DNA from: Cordylochernes scorpioides
Lineage: Eukaryota > Arthropoda > Arachnida > Pseudoscorpiones > Chernetidae
Direction of reading: 5' to 3'
Assembly (NCBI GenBank): GCA_030710605.1
Contig: CP092874.1
Span: 22,519,007 to 22,583,006, forward strand
Length of the DNA: 64,000 bases
Part shown: piece by piece, positions 40,078 to 53,335 of the stretch
Layout: each line of letters opens with the position of its first letter
Position numbering within the stretch: position 1 is the first letter of the stretch
Made by a program: the position numbers and the translations under genes
The notes under the pieces: model-generated
What the model saw: the letters and a program-made list of their open reading frames with translations, nothing else
The model's database searches: none
Told to the model about the DNA's origin: nothing

Positions 40078-41912
40078 ACTAGCCGAATGACCCGGGCAAC
40101 GCCCGTGTTTTACCCGATTGAATGTTTTTATTCAAATACTATTTGTTACAATTATAAATTGGCGCCTTAAATAAATGCATATGTTAGTTAATAACTATAG
40201 CCTATGTGCTTTATCTGTCTATGTACTGTTGGCTTCCGTAGGCGTCTCTTACTGGGAAAAAGAAAGAGAGGATTCCATTTAGTTATTAACTAATATATGC
40301 ATTTATTTAAGGAGCGACCCGCTCCAACACAATAGTTACAAAAACAACAAAGCGAGTGGGGGGGGGGGGGGGCAAAAGTGGCGTGATCGTAGCCAACCAA
40401 TAGGAGAGCGGCATTCCAAAAAAAAAGCAAACGGTGACAGAGATGAAAAAGAATTGATGACGCTCGTAACTGTATGTAGAATCATGGTCTGTACCATATA
40501 TACTTGGTATATACACCTATCCCTTGATTTACACGGTACTTGTTTTACACGTTTTCGCATTTACACGGTTTTCCAAATAAGTTTTTATTTTTTTTATTTT
40601 TATCGCACTATACTAAAATGCGATATTCTATTCTATACTACCTATGTTGAAAAGAATATTGGGAGGCTCTGATTCATGAGGGGGCGAACACCTATTCAGA
40701 TTTGATAGTTTAATATATACCTATCCCTCGATTTACACGTTTTTCTCAGGAACGTATCTACCGTGTAAATCGGGGGATAGGTGTATTTATATAAAATCAA
40801 TCTTTCAAAATATTTTTCAACCTTGTGTTTCTCTCTAATCCTGCATTGGGTACTTTTTTCTAATTAAAAAAAATGCTTCATTGGCTCCCCATTCTTGCAA
40901 AAGTCCAACCCCACCAAGGAGTGCAAGTAACCAAACAGGGCTTTGGCACATTTGTAAGTGCAAAGGTGTAGCTGTTTTTCACATGTGTAGGAGGAGGGGG
41001 AGCAGTAACAAGCTCACTAAAAAACCTGGGTTCAGCTGGCCCGGCTGATAGTACCCTGTAAGGGCTCCAGGGATACAGGATGAGCAGTGTTTGTACTCCA
41101 TGTTAGGAGCGGCTGCACATGGCGTCTGTTCCTCATGTCAGAGGCGGCTATTTCTTTTGGAGCTAAGTCGGCCTGCCACTGAGTAGTGCTCCCAGTCTTA
41201 ATGACAAAGGTAGACGCATTCTACTTCACCCAGTCATGATGGTTGTCAAATACCATCAAGGGTCACAACTTGATACCCTAATGATTGAGTGGAGATAAGA
41301 AAGAAGAAGAAGAAGACATGTGTAGATATGTGGTGCCTTAACAGTAAAAAGAGTCCTTAACTTCTACCCACCATGATTATCATGTACCATGTATACTAGG
41401 GATAATAAACAAAGAAAAAAGACTTATCCCTAATGATGGTGTCTGGTGAAACTTTGGAGAGATAAAGCAATAACACACCATTCTATATACAGTTACGAGC
41501 GTCATGCGTCATTCTTCATGTCTTCATCTCTGTCACCATTTGCTTTTTTTTTTGGAATGGCGCTCTCCTATTGGTTGGCTACGATGGCGCCGCCACTGCG
41601 CGAGACACTTTGTTTTTGACTTTGCCCCCCCCCACTCGCTTTTTGGTTTTTGTAATATTGTGTTGGAGCGGGTCGCTCCTTAAATAAATGCATATATTAG
41701 TTAATAACTAAATGGAATCCTCTCTTTCTTTTTCCCAGTAAGAGACGCCTATGAAAGCCAACAGTACATAGACAGATAAAGCACATAGGCTATAGTTATT
41801 AACTAATATATGCATTTATTTAAGGCGCCAATTTATAATTGTAACAAATAGTATTTGGATAAAAACATTCAATCGGGTAAAACACGGGCGTTGCCCGGGT
41901 CATTCGGCTAGT
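40078..41912. mobile_element. Large G-ended foldback locus, copy B
   Basis: Counterpart of 12284-13945: left arm 40078-40490, T-like element 40505-40795, SINE pieces, right arm about 41480-41912. It contains the R insertion at 40991-41315 and lacks the H insertion of copy A. Confidence 0.6.
40991..41315 (+). mobile_element. R-family retroposon with target duplication (copy B only)
   Basis: ACATGTGTAG occurs at 40981-40990 and 41316-41325. The insert starts 5'-truncated at GAGGAGGGGGAGCAGTAAC and ends TTGAGTGGAGATAAGAAAG with (GAA)n. 5' truncation, an A/G-rich simple tail and a 10-bp duplication show LINE-driven insertion. Confidence 0.8.
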
Positions 41913-41934
41913 CTATATATAAGTAGTGGAAGCA

Positions 41935-42505
41935 TTTAAGCACAGATGTTTCTTTCATATGCAATACAAAATTCTACTGTCCTCACTGCGGTGAAAAAAT
42001 ATTAGAAGGGCTTAGATCAACTGCTGGGGGGGTTCACCACTGATGAGCCAATCCCTCCCAATATTTTATCATCTCAGTAAGGACAGTAGAATTTCGTATT
42101 TGCATATAAAAGAAATATTCCTGCTTAAATCCTTTTATTATTTACATATATATTTTTAAAATAATAAAGGCATATCCTGACCAGGAGCACATGTGCTTTT
42201 TAGATGGCAGAACACCATCTAGTGGAACAGAAATCAATTAAACATTGATTTAACCTGTTCCCTGATATTTGGCCAACCCAATTTCTTGATTTATTAAATA
42301 ATATTTTTGGTTGCAATGGTACACTACACTAACGAGCGAACACAGTGCAAAACGTGTTCGTGGATGGCTTTTCTTGATTTATCAAGAAATTGGGTTGACC
42401 AAATATCAGGGAACAGGTTAAATCAATGTTTAGTTGATTTCTGTTCCACTAGATGGCGCTCTGTCATCTAAAAAGCACATATGCTCCTGGTTAGGATATG
42501 CCTTT
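41935..42505. mobile_element. A-related hairpin and CTCF-motif MITE, copy B
   Basis: Hairpin 41935-42135. Long-arm MITE 42168-42505 with CCACTAGATGGCGCT at 42446-42460 and the mutated form on the minus strand at 42211-42225. Confidence 0.6.
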
Positions 42506-42585
42506 TTTATTTTTATTTCAACCCCTGACCCTGTTATTATTATTTTTTTTCTATTATTTTTTCATATATATTTTAGTAACCGATA

Positions 42586-43705
42586 AGGTACAATTTGGAT
42601 TATAGATTATAACTAAAGGATTAAAAGACCAAATAGATAGTGTGTGATGTAACAATGCTGTTACTGAAACGTCACACACCATTTATTAATTTGGATTTGG
42701 TCTTATTACCTTGTAGTACATTGATAAATGTACATAGAAATATGTACAATATATTACTTTAAACACAATTTTTCCTTTAAAATAAGATGTGACAAAACCT
42801 TTTTATTTTGAAGATGGAGTTAATCTGGCCAGCATTCGTTCATTTTTGAAATGACATTTGAGCCAAGTGAAAAATCTTTCATACAGTCCAACAACTTCGA
42901 TTCAATACCCCAAGGGATAAACACAAGGTAATAAGACCAAATCTAAAAAAATAAATAATGTGTGACGTTTAGGCAACAGCGTTGTTACCATTTATGAAAT
43001 TGCACACACTATTTTTATTTGGATTTGGTCTTATTACCTTGTGTTTATAATCTATAATTCAAATTGTACCTTATTACCCCAAGGGATCAAAAGTTTTGGC
43101 TAAAGTTAGTGTGTATGGTTGTGTGTTTGGTAAGTAAAAAAATTGATGAAATAAAGTATTGCAGAGTTAAAGTGTCCTTTAGAGAGATGTGTTTGTTTTC
43201 TACTGGAGAGATTCTAATTGATAAAAATGGTAAGAAAACTTGGTGAAGAAAACTGTCCTTTGTAGAGAGGTGTTCTCTTACCAGAGAGCTGCTAATTAGT
43301 AAAAATGGTAATTTTGACAATGAAATCTATTTTTTTGTAGAGAGGTGTCCTCTTACTGGAAAGCTTCTAATTGGTTAAAATAAACACCAAAAAGACCAAA
43401 TGCTGTGGTAAAATTTCTCATTCAGTATTTTTGTCTGAAGATGGTAACAACGCTGTTACTGAAACGTCACACACTATTTATTTATTTGGATTTGGTCTTT
43501 TTTACCTTGTGTTTATAATATATAATCCAAATTGTTTCTTATCATTGGTTAAAATAGTAATTTTGGTGATGAAAACAGTCTTTTGTAGAAAGGTGTTATC
43601 TTACAGTAGAGCTGCTTATTGGTAAAAATGATAATTTTGGTTATGAAAACTATCTTTTGTTGAGAGGTATCCTCTACCAAGAATGTTCTCTCCTGAAGGC
43701 CTAGT
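42586..43705. mobile_element. Cluster of H and P elements, copy B
   Basis: H at 42586-42718, 42918-43075 and 43380-43535 (the last uninterrupted, unlike copy A). P at 43120-43375 and 43538-43705. 42719-42917 is unique spacer. Confidence 0.6.
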
Positions 43706-44044
43706 ATATTTCACCAACCAAAGCAATTTTTCAACCTCTCTCTTCATAAAATCATAAAGATTTAAAAATACACAGAGATAAATTCATCTTTAAATATCTA
43801 TAAAGGTAAAACGATTCTTGTATTATGTATCATTATTATGCACTTTGAAAAGGTGAGCTTTTGAGGCAAAGCTCTTCTAGGGGCCATGGGTCCAAAGCTG
43901 GAATTTATAAAGTACAAAATAAAGATACTTATTGCAAAATATCTTTTAATTTTAATAAATGTGCTTTGCAATTCTATTTATTATATACAGTAGAATGAAA
44001 AAACAATAGAAAAAATATAAGTGGGTCAGGTGTTGATATTAAAA
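43706..44044. other. Unassigned spacer, copy B
   Basis: Counterpart of 16283-16626; no feature recognised. Confidence 0.3.
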
Positions 44045-44285
44045 ATAAAGAAGGCATTTCCTGACCACGAGCACATGTGCTTTTTAGATGGCAGAGCGCC
44101 ATCTAGTGGAGCAAAAATAAACTAAACGTTCGTGGATGGCTTTTCTTGATTTATCAAGAAATTGGGTTGGCCAAATATCACGGAGCAAGCTAAATAAATT
44201 TTAGTTTATTTTTGCTCCACTAGATGGCGCTCTGCCATCTAAAAAGCACATGTGCTTGTGGTCAAGAGAGATTCCTTCTTTATTT
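44045..44285. mobile_element. Loop-deleted foldback MITE with two intact CTCF-like motifs
   Basis: CCACTAGATGGCGCT at 44217-44231 (+) and 44095-44109 (-), facing each other 107 bp apart. Confidence 0.65.
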
Positions 44286-44289
44286 TTAA

Positions 44290-45255
44290 TACAGTAGAAT
44301 GCGCAGAGTCCCTGTAAAAAACAACTAATTTCAGAGCCAAAGTCTCTTTTAATAAGAGGTATTCTCTTACTGGAGAGTTGCTAAATAGTAAAAACAGTAA
44401 TTTTGGTGATGAAAACTGTCCTTTGTAGAGAAGTGTTCTCTAGCAGGGGGTGTCCTCTCTAAGAGGTTCTACTGTACAATAATGGTAAATAAATTCAGAT
44501 TTCAAGGGATGGCATGAAAAAATTTGCTCTCTAGTGAATATTTCTGAATGATAAAAAATATTATTTTAAATTTAAAAATAGTACAAAAGTGAAATTGTAC
44601 TGGGGGTGGATCAGGTGGATATATATTAAGAGAAAGGCATAAAATAAACATCGGTTACTCATATTTTTCACATATATAATCAACTCCGCCTTTGCCGGTC
44701 CCAAGCCCGGATGAAAAAGGAGGAGGGGGAGCAGTAACAAGCTCACTAAAAAACCTGGGTTCAGCTGGCCCGGCTGATAGTACCCGGTAAGGGCTCCTGA
44801 TCCAGGTATACAGGATAAGCAGCGTTTGTACTTCATGTTAGGAGCGGCTGCACATGGCGTCTGTTCCTCATGTCAGAGGCGGCCATTTCTTTTGGAGCTA
44901 AGTCGGCCTGCCACTGAGTAGTGCTCCCAGTCTTAATGACAAAGGCAAACGCATTCTACTTCACCCAGTGTGGAGATAAGAAAGAAGAAGAAAGAAGAAA
45001 GACATATATAATCATAGTACAGTGTCAAAATTTTGTTAACAACATTACTTGAAATGAAGATTTTATGCTGTTATAGGAATGCTTGAAATAATTGGCACTT
45101 ATAATAAAAGAAAATAAGACCTAATCCAAATAATTTATTTGTGTGTGACGTTTCGGCAACAACATTGTCACCATCATCAGACAAAAGAACAAATTATTTG
45201 GATTAGGTCTTATTTTCTTTTATTATAATCTATAATCCAAATTGTGCTTTATCAT
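44290..45255. mobile_element. P, R and H elements, copy B
   Basis: P 44290-44475; R 44684-44992; H-subfamily 45105-45255, whose minus-strand hammerhead-like core (45147-45180) is intact. Confidence 0.6.
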
Positions 45256-45354
45256 AATTGGCACTTAAAATTTGGGACTATATAATATTATGATAATTTA
45301 ACCAATTTACTGTCATACACAAGCTTTTTTTGTTGAGGTTCCATTGTATTTTAT

Positions 45355-45522
45355 TTTAGTGATAAAGCACAATTTGGATTATAGATTATAAACACAAGGT
45401 ATTAAGACCAAATTCAAATAAATAAATAAATAAATAGTGTGTGATGCTTCGTTAACAGCGTTGTTACCAAAATTTCCAACACTATTTATTTATTTGAATT
45501 TGGTCTTAATACCTTGTGTTTA
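45355..45522. mobile_element. H element, uninterrupted (empty site for the copy A SINE)
   Basis: AGCACAATTTGGATTATAG continues directly into ATTATAAACACAAGGTA. Confidence 0.7.
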
Positions 45523-45528
45523 TATTAT

Positions 45529-46071
45529 TGTTGCGTTGTTGGTTGACAAAGAATAACTTCTGTGAGTACAAAGGATCTTTAGGACTTTATTTAAGCCTAA
45601 TCGATAAAATAATTACAGAAGAGTGCAAAAATAAAACAACAATAAAGAAAACAGCAGTTACAAACTCACCAACTGCAGCACAGTGAAGGAAAGCAGGAGC
45701 AGAACAGGAGACAGAAGTTCGTAGAACCTTCTAGAATCTTCCAGGAAGTACACCGACGTCGGCGGTAAGCAGCAGTCCAACCTCTTGAGACAGCAGCTTG
45801 CTTGGAGTACACCACGTAGCTTCATTCTTTTACTTCACTTCTTATCTTTCTTCTCCCCCCGGCATGAGTTTCTCCTCCCTATATATCCCGGAGTAGATCT
45901 TTCCAGAACGGTCATGGTTGGTTAGCCAATCAGAAAGCCGCCAGCGCTGAGCATTACGCAATCACTACTGATTGGCCAATCAGTTGTTCTCCGATTTTTC
46001 TACATTTTTCTTGAACGTTCTAACACATTCTCTCTCCCCATTCTGGAATGTGCTTTTCTTTCTACGTAACA
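45529..46071 (-). mobile_element. Solo LTR, copy B
   Basis: Same TTAT duplication and same TATA, CCAAT and heat-shock elements as 18368-18908; the four-unit element is at 45724-45741. Confidence 0.73.
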
Positions 46072-46148
46072 TTATTTTAGATTTCAAGTTACAATTTTTG
46101 AACTCTTTATACACCTAAGCCTTTTGAACAAAATAATAAAAACGTTTA

Positions 46149-47240
46149 TACACTCATGGACAAAAATTAGGGAAGTGGAAAGCCTTTGATGCCACTATCG
46201 TCTATTTTTTTTTGAAGGAGAAAGAGGCAATTTTGTTCAAACATCTCATGTGTCTTCAATAAAGGTCACTGTAATATCTTTCAGAGTTATTGTCTGAATC
46301 CTGATATACATGCTAAAAGTTACAATTTCTTTAAGTTTTTTTCCAAGAGTATAAATACAGTAATAGGCAAAACAGTTACTAAGGGTGAGTTTTACTAATT
46401 AGAAACTCTCTGGTAAGAGGACATTTCTCTCTAAAAAACATTTTGACTCTGCAACTAGGTGTTGTCTTTTACAGGGAGGTGTTCTACTATACTTAAATAC
46501 AGTTAAACCTGTCTCTATAGTGGTCCCTCTTGGGACTCACCAAAATAGGGTGTTATATAGAGGGGGTGCTATAGACAGGTCACTTTTAATGTAAATCGCA
46601 TCGTACCACGTAAAAATTGGGCGCTATAGACAGGTTTAACTGTTCAACCAATTCAACAACCCCTTGGAGAGTAAAGTTGAGTTAAAAATGCTGGTAGATT
46701 CACAAATACCACAAAAAGATGACAATGGAATAAAATATTGCAAGAATTAAGAATGTGACTATTTTTACTTTAGAACACAGAGCACAATTGATTTTCCATT
46801 CTCTATCAACTTTGAAAGACATTTCCAAATCTTTTCTGCTAATAGGCCTGTTCTACTATAAAAGACACTTTGACTCTGCAACTTTAGAGAGATTTTCTTC
46901 TTCTTTCTTATCTCCACTCAATCATATTAGGGTATCAAGTTGTGACCCTTGATGGTGTCTGTTTGACAGCCATCATGATTGGGTGAAGTTGAATGCGTCT
47001 GCCTTTGTCACTAAGACTGGGAGCACTTCTCAGTGGCAGGCCGACTTGGCTCCAAAAGAAATGGCCACCTCTAACATGAGGAACAGATGCCATGTGCAGC
47101 CACTCCTAACATGGAGTACAAAGGCTGCTCATCCTGTATCCCCGGAGCCCTTAGAGGGTACTATCAACCAAGGCCATCTGAGCCCAGGTTTATTAGTGAG
47201 CTAGTTACTGCTCCCCCTCCTCCTTTTTCACCTGAACTTG
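46149..47240. mobile_element. C, P, T and R elements, copy B
   Basis: C 46149-46352; P fragment 46375-46500; T 46497-46642; R (minus) 46893-47240. 46643-46892 holds no recognised feature. Confidence 0.55.
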
Positions 47241-47369
47241 GTGAGTTAAGGCAGAGTTAAGAGATTTTCTAATTCAGTAGAATTGATGGACTGTTTAATG
47301 TACACAGTCTTGGATCAGGTACAATTTGGATTTGGTCTTATTATCTTGTGCACAAACCTCCATAATTTA

Positions 47370-47630
47370 GTGTTGTTGTTGTCGTTTCCAATAAAGAACC
47401 TCAGATGTCTCCATACATCTCTATCACAGCAGTCTCAATGTCCTCTATCTTTGGTATGTAAAACTGTAGTTCTGGGTCCATGTCAATTTTCTGCGGCCAT
47501 TTTTGGACATGAGAATATTTGGGTAGGTGTTAGTTCCACACCAGAGTAATTGTTACATGTCCTGTAGGTTCTTGTGCCATCTGGATGTATTGTCATTCCT
47601 TTATAGTTTTTCATACTGAGTCTCTGTACT
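47370..47630 (-). pseudogene. LINE 3' end, copy B
   Basis: Counterpart of 20205-20465, with a shorter AAC tail. Confidence 0.5.
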
Positions 47631-48046
47631 ATATATATATATATATAGTCTCTTACCTCTAGTAAGAGAAAACCTCTCTCAAAAGGACATTTTGGCTCTT
47701 CAACTAGGTATCCTTTACAGGGAGGTTCAACTGTATTATAAAATTAATATCTTTTTGTCCCCAGAATCTCTGACCCTTGAAAATCTTGGTTTTAAGAAAG
47801 GGATTTTCTGACCAAAAAAGAGACTTATTTGCCTGATGGTATGCATTTTTACCTGAACGACAGATTAAATCTAGCATTAAGTTATTTTATTTTTAAAATA
47901 ATTTGATACAATAGCCCTAGACTTGCACACATCCGACTTTCAGTAACTGCAAATAAACCAAACAAGGCTCTGGCACCTTCTAAGTGTAAATACAAGCTAC
48001 TTCATACGTGTATAGACATGCAAAATGCTTACAATCATAGTCCACT

Positions 48047-48214
48047 GATAAGACACAATTTGGATTATAGATTATAAACACAAGGTAATAAGACCAAATC
48101 CAAATAAATAAATAGTGTGTGACATTTCTGTAACAGTGTTGTTACTACGGTAACAACGCTGTTACCGAAATGTCACACACTATTTATTTATTTGGATTTG
48201 GTCTTATTACCTTG
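48047..48214. mobile_element. H element upstream of exon 1, copy B
   Basis: Counterpart of 21600-21778. Confidence 0.65.
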
Positions 48215-48300
48215 TAATCATAGTCCCCTATTCACCATGATTATTATGGGTTGCACAATATGTATTTGGAATAAGTAAAAAAATGAATGTTGTGTGTCAG

Positions 48301-48508
48301 AAATGGACAGAAGATGGCGCGGTGCAGTTTGTCGACACTTCCGATGAGAATTCCTGCAATTGGATGGCTCTACTTCATCCACAAGATGGCGCCACCAATG
48401 TCAAAGCCATTCACAACAGTGGCGCCATCTATTTCATCACCACAGAGGAGATCTCACCATCACAGATCCTAACCCTCTCCTTCGGCAACCAATATCTCTC
48501 TGATATCA
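48301..48508 (+). CDS. PRDM-like zinc-finger protein, copy B, exon 1 seen (PR/SET domain)
   Basis: Same splice sites and phase as 21861-22068. It differs by V to A, R to H and Q to S plus one silent change. The six copy-B exons also join into 333 open codons, and 9 of the 333 residues differ from copy A. Neither copy carries a disabling change, as expected of two alleles or of a very recent functional duplicate. Confidence 0.72.
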
Positions 48509-48567
48509 GTATGTAACTTTTATCTTCTGCTCACATATTTGCCTAAAGCTGCAAACAATTTCCATAT

Positions 48568-48755
48568 ACAGTAGAACCTCTTTGTAAAGACAACACCTAA
48601 TTGCAGAGTCAAAGTGTTCTTTAGAGAGAGGTATCCTCTTACCGGAGAGTTGCTAAATAGTAAAAAATGATAATTTTGTGAATGGAAATTATCCTTTGTA
48701 GAGAGGTATTCTTTAGCGTGAGTGTCCTCTGATGGAGGTGTTGTTCTACTGTATA
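48568..48755 (+). mobile_element. P element, intron 1, copy B
   Basis: ACAGTAGAACCTCTTTGTAA to GTTGTTCTACTGTA. Confidence 0.6.
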
Positions 48756-49120
48756 TGCAATGAAGGGATGGTTTGTTGTGTACTGACATTTGTTTATTTA
48801 AACAGTAGAAAACTTCACACCAAGAGGCCAGATACCCCTATCACAATGATTCTGAGGTCTTCAGTATCTCAGGATTGCCAATTCTGACCAATTACAAGAA
48901 AGTATAAGAAGTTGAAACTCTTTTTATAAAAAAGAGTTTTAGGATCTTATGTTTTCTTGTAATTCCAGAGAAGTCTGGAACATACTGTTTCACTAATGTA
49001 CCTTTTATCACTCAGGGAGTGAGTCACTGGAAGTAAATAAATTGGTTTTACATAGCTCTATTGTATTTTAAACAAACTTTCCACCAGAAATTGATTTTTA
49101 TAAAACCTCTGTGGTTTCAG

Positions 49121-49269
49121 GAACCATCCTACAGAACTACAGACAACACCCGGCGCTCCAGTTTTTAAACGATCTCTGTGGAAACTCTCCCCAGAATACC
49201 AAACATGTTCAACCATCATCCAGCAAAATATCTTCACATTCCAGTAATGAGGATTCAATGAAGACTAAG
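49121..49269 (+). CDS. PRDM-like, copy B, exon 2
   Basis: 149 bp. Two changes from copy A (N to D, I to M), both altering the protein. Confidence 0.65.
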
Positions 49270-49281
49270 GTAAGTATCACT

Positions 49282-49736
49282 GTTACCATTTATAATACCA
49301 AAGGTAACAAGATAAAATTATTGAAATGTTTGTGGAATTTTGGTATAATAGAAAGCATTGTTACCATTTATAATACCAAAGGTAACAAGATCAAATTATT
49401 GAAATGTTTGTGGAATTTTGGTATAATAGAAAGCATTGTTACCATTTATAATACAAAAGGTAACAAGATCAAATTATTGAAATGTTTGTGGAATTTTGGT
49501 ATAATAGCAAGCATTGTTACCATTTATAATACAAAAGGTAACAAGATCAAATTATTGAAATGTTTGTGGAATTTTGGTATAATAGAAAGCATTGTTACCA
49601 TCATCATACAAAAGGTAACAAGATCAAATTATTGAAATGTTTGTGGAATTTTGGTATAATAGCAAGCATTGTTACCATCATCATACAAAAGATAACAGGA
49701 TCAAATTCAAATTGTTTGTGGCTTTTTGGTACAGTA
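49282..49736 (+). repeat. 78-bp minisatellite, six units, copy B (empty site of the Copia)
   Basis: Units begin at 49282, 49360, 49438, 49516, 49594 and 49671. The 78-bp period is 26 codons, and the frame entering from exon 2 stays open through five units (TIYNTKGNKIKLLKC, then LWNFGIIESIV). Confidence 0.85.
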
Positions 49737-49799
49737 GGACCTCCATGAGAGTACACTCCCACTAGAGGACACCTCTCTATAAAGGACAGTTTTCATTCG

Positions 49800-50455
49800 T
49801 GAGTGCACCCACCAGTGGGTGCAAATAAACACAAGGGGTCTGGCACATTGTAAGTGCAAAAGTTAAACTGTGCTTTTCACTGGTAGACATGTGGTCCACA
49901 TCAAGTCTTCTTCATTCTTTCTTATCTCCACTCAATCATATCAGGGTATCAAGCATGTAGAGCTTGTTGATGGTGTCTACTGGGGATGAGTAGAGCTCAT
50001 CAATAGAGGCGTCAATACAGTCAATAATGTGTTTTGGGGTTGCAGGTAGACAGTACATAGTAAGAAAACCTTGCAACCATTCTGTCATTATCTGTAGATG
50101 ACCAGACTTAAAAGTAAATAAAGTAAAAGCAGTCGTCAACTTCTACCCATCATGAATATCGTGGGGTCGGTGGAAGGCTGGTTAAACTGTTTGGTTTTCG
50201 ACCACTACGACCCGGGTTCGATTCCCGCATTGGTCACTTTTTTCTGATTAAAAAAAAAAATGCTCCAATGGCCCCCGATTCTTGCAAAAGTCCAACCCCA
50301 CCAGCGAATGCAAGTAACCAAACGGAGCTCTGGCACATTTGTAAGTGCAAAGTCGAACTGCTTTTCACATGTGTAGACATGTGGTGCACTTACAGTAAAA
50401 GCAGTCGCTAACTATCCACCATGATTATCATGGCCTGTACCACGTGTACTAGGAA
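49800..50455. mobile_element. SINE fragment, inverted LINE 3' fragment and full SINE, copy B
   Basis: SINE piece 49800-49905; LINE 3' end (minus) 49905-50115; full SINE 50163-50455 with the head GGGTCGGTGGAAGGCTGG and GGTTCGATTCCCGC intact. Confidence 0.65.
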
Positions 50456-51037
50456 TAATAATTTTAAAAATTTTATATTTGACAATTGCTTATGTCCATT
50501 ATTTGTATTATTCAACCAGCCAATTAATATAGTAGTCCCAATCACTAGCCCCACAATTATGGGAGTAATCTCAATTAACATAACAAAATTCCAATTAACA
50601 ACCAAGTTTCAGCAAGATAGGGCCTGATTTTAATAGACTCTAATTCTAATTATAGGTACAAATTATTTGAGTTGTTACCCCTTGTTAAAAGATTATTCCC
50701 AATTAAAAAATGAGTTCCTATTAACAGAGTAGTCCCTATTATTGAAGTAGCCCAATTAACAGTGTTAATTAACAGTCCAGCCCAATTAACAAATGTGTTC
50801 TTAAAAACATTCTAGGTAAAATTAGCATAAAACTTGATAGTACAATTTAGTTTATAAAAATAATGTAATAAGACCAAATATTTATTTGAATTTGGTCTGA
50901 TTACCTTATGTTCATAAAACTTGATGATTTACCAATTAGAATACTGATAATTGGAACCATTTTTTATGATTTACCAATAACTCCCAAGTAATGACAACTG
51001 AACATTCAATATATTAAACCTGGTTTACTATTTTCAG
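50456..51037. other. AATTAAC-rich intron, copy B
   Basis: Counterpart of 29406-29977, including the small H relic at 50835-50905. Confidence 0.4.
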
Positions 51038-51098
51038 GTAAAGGACATTTTATCTGTTGATGAGGATTCCATTCTAGTTGAAATGATTACTTCTGAAG
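51038..51098 (+). CDS. PRDM-like, copy B, exon 3
   Basis: 61 bp; one change from copy A (N to I). Confidence 0.65.
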
Positions 51099-51177
51099 GT
51101 AAGAACACATGTACTGTATGCTGTTTTACATTCTTACATTTGTTATATGTGTGGTTCCTTTATACAACACTTTGATA

Positions 51178-52437
51178 GCAATACCTCAGCAAGGGCTCCC
51201 TCCAGGGATACGGAGGAGCTGCATCTGTACTCATGTTAGAGTCGGCAGCAAAGGCTTCCATGTTAGGCACAGCCTTAAATTACAGGCAAAGTCAGACTTT
51301 CACTAAAGTGTGCCTGGATCATGGTGCCATGTTCAATGAAAGCTGCACCCCTATATCCCATTCCATTGGAATTCGTATAATCTTTACACAAGGGGATAAG
51401 AATTGGTGTAAAACCCCTCTATAGTGAACCCCAATGGGACAGAGCTTTTGGTTCACTATAGCCACGGTTTGGCTATTTTTTTTTTCTATAAATTTTTAGA
51501 GGGTATAATTAAAGGACAGCCATACACACAGGAAGAGGCTGCCTATTAATAGTGATCACTTTGTTTTAATTCCCTTAATTGATCAATATCCTTAACTAAT
51601 ACTTACATTAATAAATATATATTTTTATAGAGAATTATTGATTATAATTGTAATTGGTAATTGGCCTTAATCCCTCAATCATGACAACAAATCACTCTGC
51701 CTTTGCCGGTCCCAAGCACGGATGAAAAAGGAGGAGGGGGAGCAGTAACGAGCTCACTAAAAAACCTGGGCTCAGCTGGCCCGGCTGATAGTACCCTGAA
51801 AGGGCTCCTAATCCATGGATACAGGATGAGCAGCGTTTGTACTCCATGTTAGGAGCGGCTGCACAAGGTGTCTGTTCCTCATGTCAGAGGCGGCCATTTC
51901 TTTTGGAGCTAAGTCGGCCTGCCACTGAGTAGTGCTCCCAGTCTTAATGACAAAAGCATTCTACTTCACCCAGATATGATTGAGTGGAGATAAGAAAGAA
52001 GAAGAAGAAGATGACAACAAATTATCCTATTTTTTAAGACACACCAAAGTAACTTTTGTTACATCCCCTTGTGTTATGATCATCTCATCTTCTTATTTCT
52101 TATCTCCACTCAATCATATTAATGTATCAAGCTTGTAGAGCTTGAGACTTGACATCCATCATGACTGGGTGAAGTAGAATGCGTCGGCCTTTGTCATTAA
52201 GACTGGGAGCACTACTCAGTGGCAGGCCGACTTAACTCCAAAATAAATGGCCGCCTCTGACATGAGGAACAGACGCCATGTGCAGCTGCTCCTAACATGG
52301 AGTACAAACGCTGCTCATCCTGTATTCCTGGATTAGGAGCCCTTACAAGGTACTATCAGCTGGGCCAGCTGAGCCCAGGTTTTATAGCGAGCTTGTTACT
52401 GCTCCCCCTCCTCCTTTTCCATCCGGGCTTAGGACTG
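51178..52437. mobile_element. V, T and paired R elements, copy B
   Basis: V 51178-51405; T relic to 51480; R (+) 51693-52010; R (-) 52085-52437. Confidence 0.6.
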
Positions 52438-52486
52438 GTCATCTCATTGGTGATAAAAGATAGATAACAAATTGTGTGTGTTCCAG

Positions 52487-52644
52487 ATGGCTCCTACCGA
52501 TGCACTCTCTGTGGAGCTACCGCACAAATATGGATGAAACTTCTTCAACACAACTGTCAGCCATTTTGTCAGAAATGTCAGAAGCTCTTTGACAATCTGG
52601 AGCTCTATCGGTCACATCCTTGTGTGATCATATCCTCTAAAAAG
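52487..52644 (+). CDS. PRDM-like, copy B, exon 4
   Basis: 158 bp; four nucleotide differences from copy A, one amino-acid change (P to L in the second finger). The exon begins with ATG after the acceptor, but this is mid-protein. Confidence 0.72.
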
Positions 52645-52751
52645 GTTGGTACTCTTGGTTCTCTAAGTGATTGCACATATCAAGTACTGATACATCTAGC
52701 AAAATCTTTCTCATAAACCTTTGTAGAAAGGATTATAAAACAACATATAAA

Positions 52752-53335
52752 GATGATAAAGCACAATTTGGATTATAATAAAAGAAAATAAGACCTAATC
52801 CAAATAATTTATTAGTGTGTGATGTTTCGGCAACAACATTGTCATTCTCATTTATTCTTTTGTCTGATGATGGTGACAATGTTGTTTACGAAACGTCACA
52901 CACTAATAAATTAGTTGGATAAGGTCTTAATTTCTTTTAGCATATAAAGATTAAAAATTCAAAATTTGATATACAGTAAAACTCTGTTAAAACTAACCTG
53001 GTATATAGCAAACCTTACCTTATAACAAACCTAAAATAATCCCCATTTCTATTTGAAGATACAGTAAACTATGGTTATGATGAACAATGGCTATAGTGAA
53101 CCAAAGGCTCAGTTCTATTGGGGTTCCCTATAGAGGGATTCTACTGTATCTACAGTAGAACCTCCTTGTAAAGGACAACACCTAATTGCAGAGCCAAAGT
53201 GTCTTTTAGGGAGAAGTGTCCTCTTATTGTAGAGTTGCTAAATGGTAAAAATGGTAATTTGGCAAATGAAAACTGTCCTTTATAGAGAGGTGTCCTCTTG
53301 TGTGAATGTCCTTTCATGGAGGTTCTACTGTATAA
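52752..53335. mobile_element. H, T and P elements, copy B
   Basis: H 52752-52945 (hammerhead-like core at 52864-52897 with a stem mutation); T 52973-53152; P 53151-53335. Confidence 0.6.
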
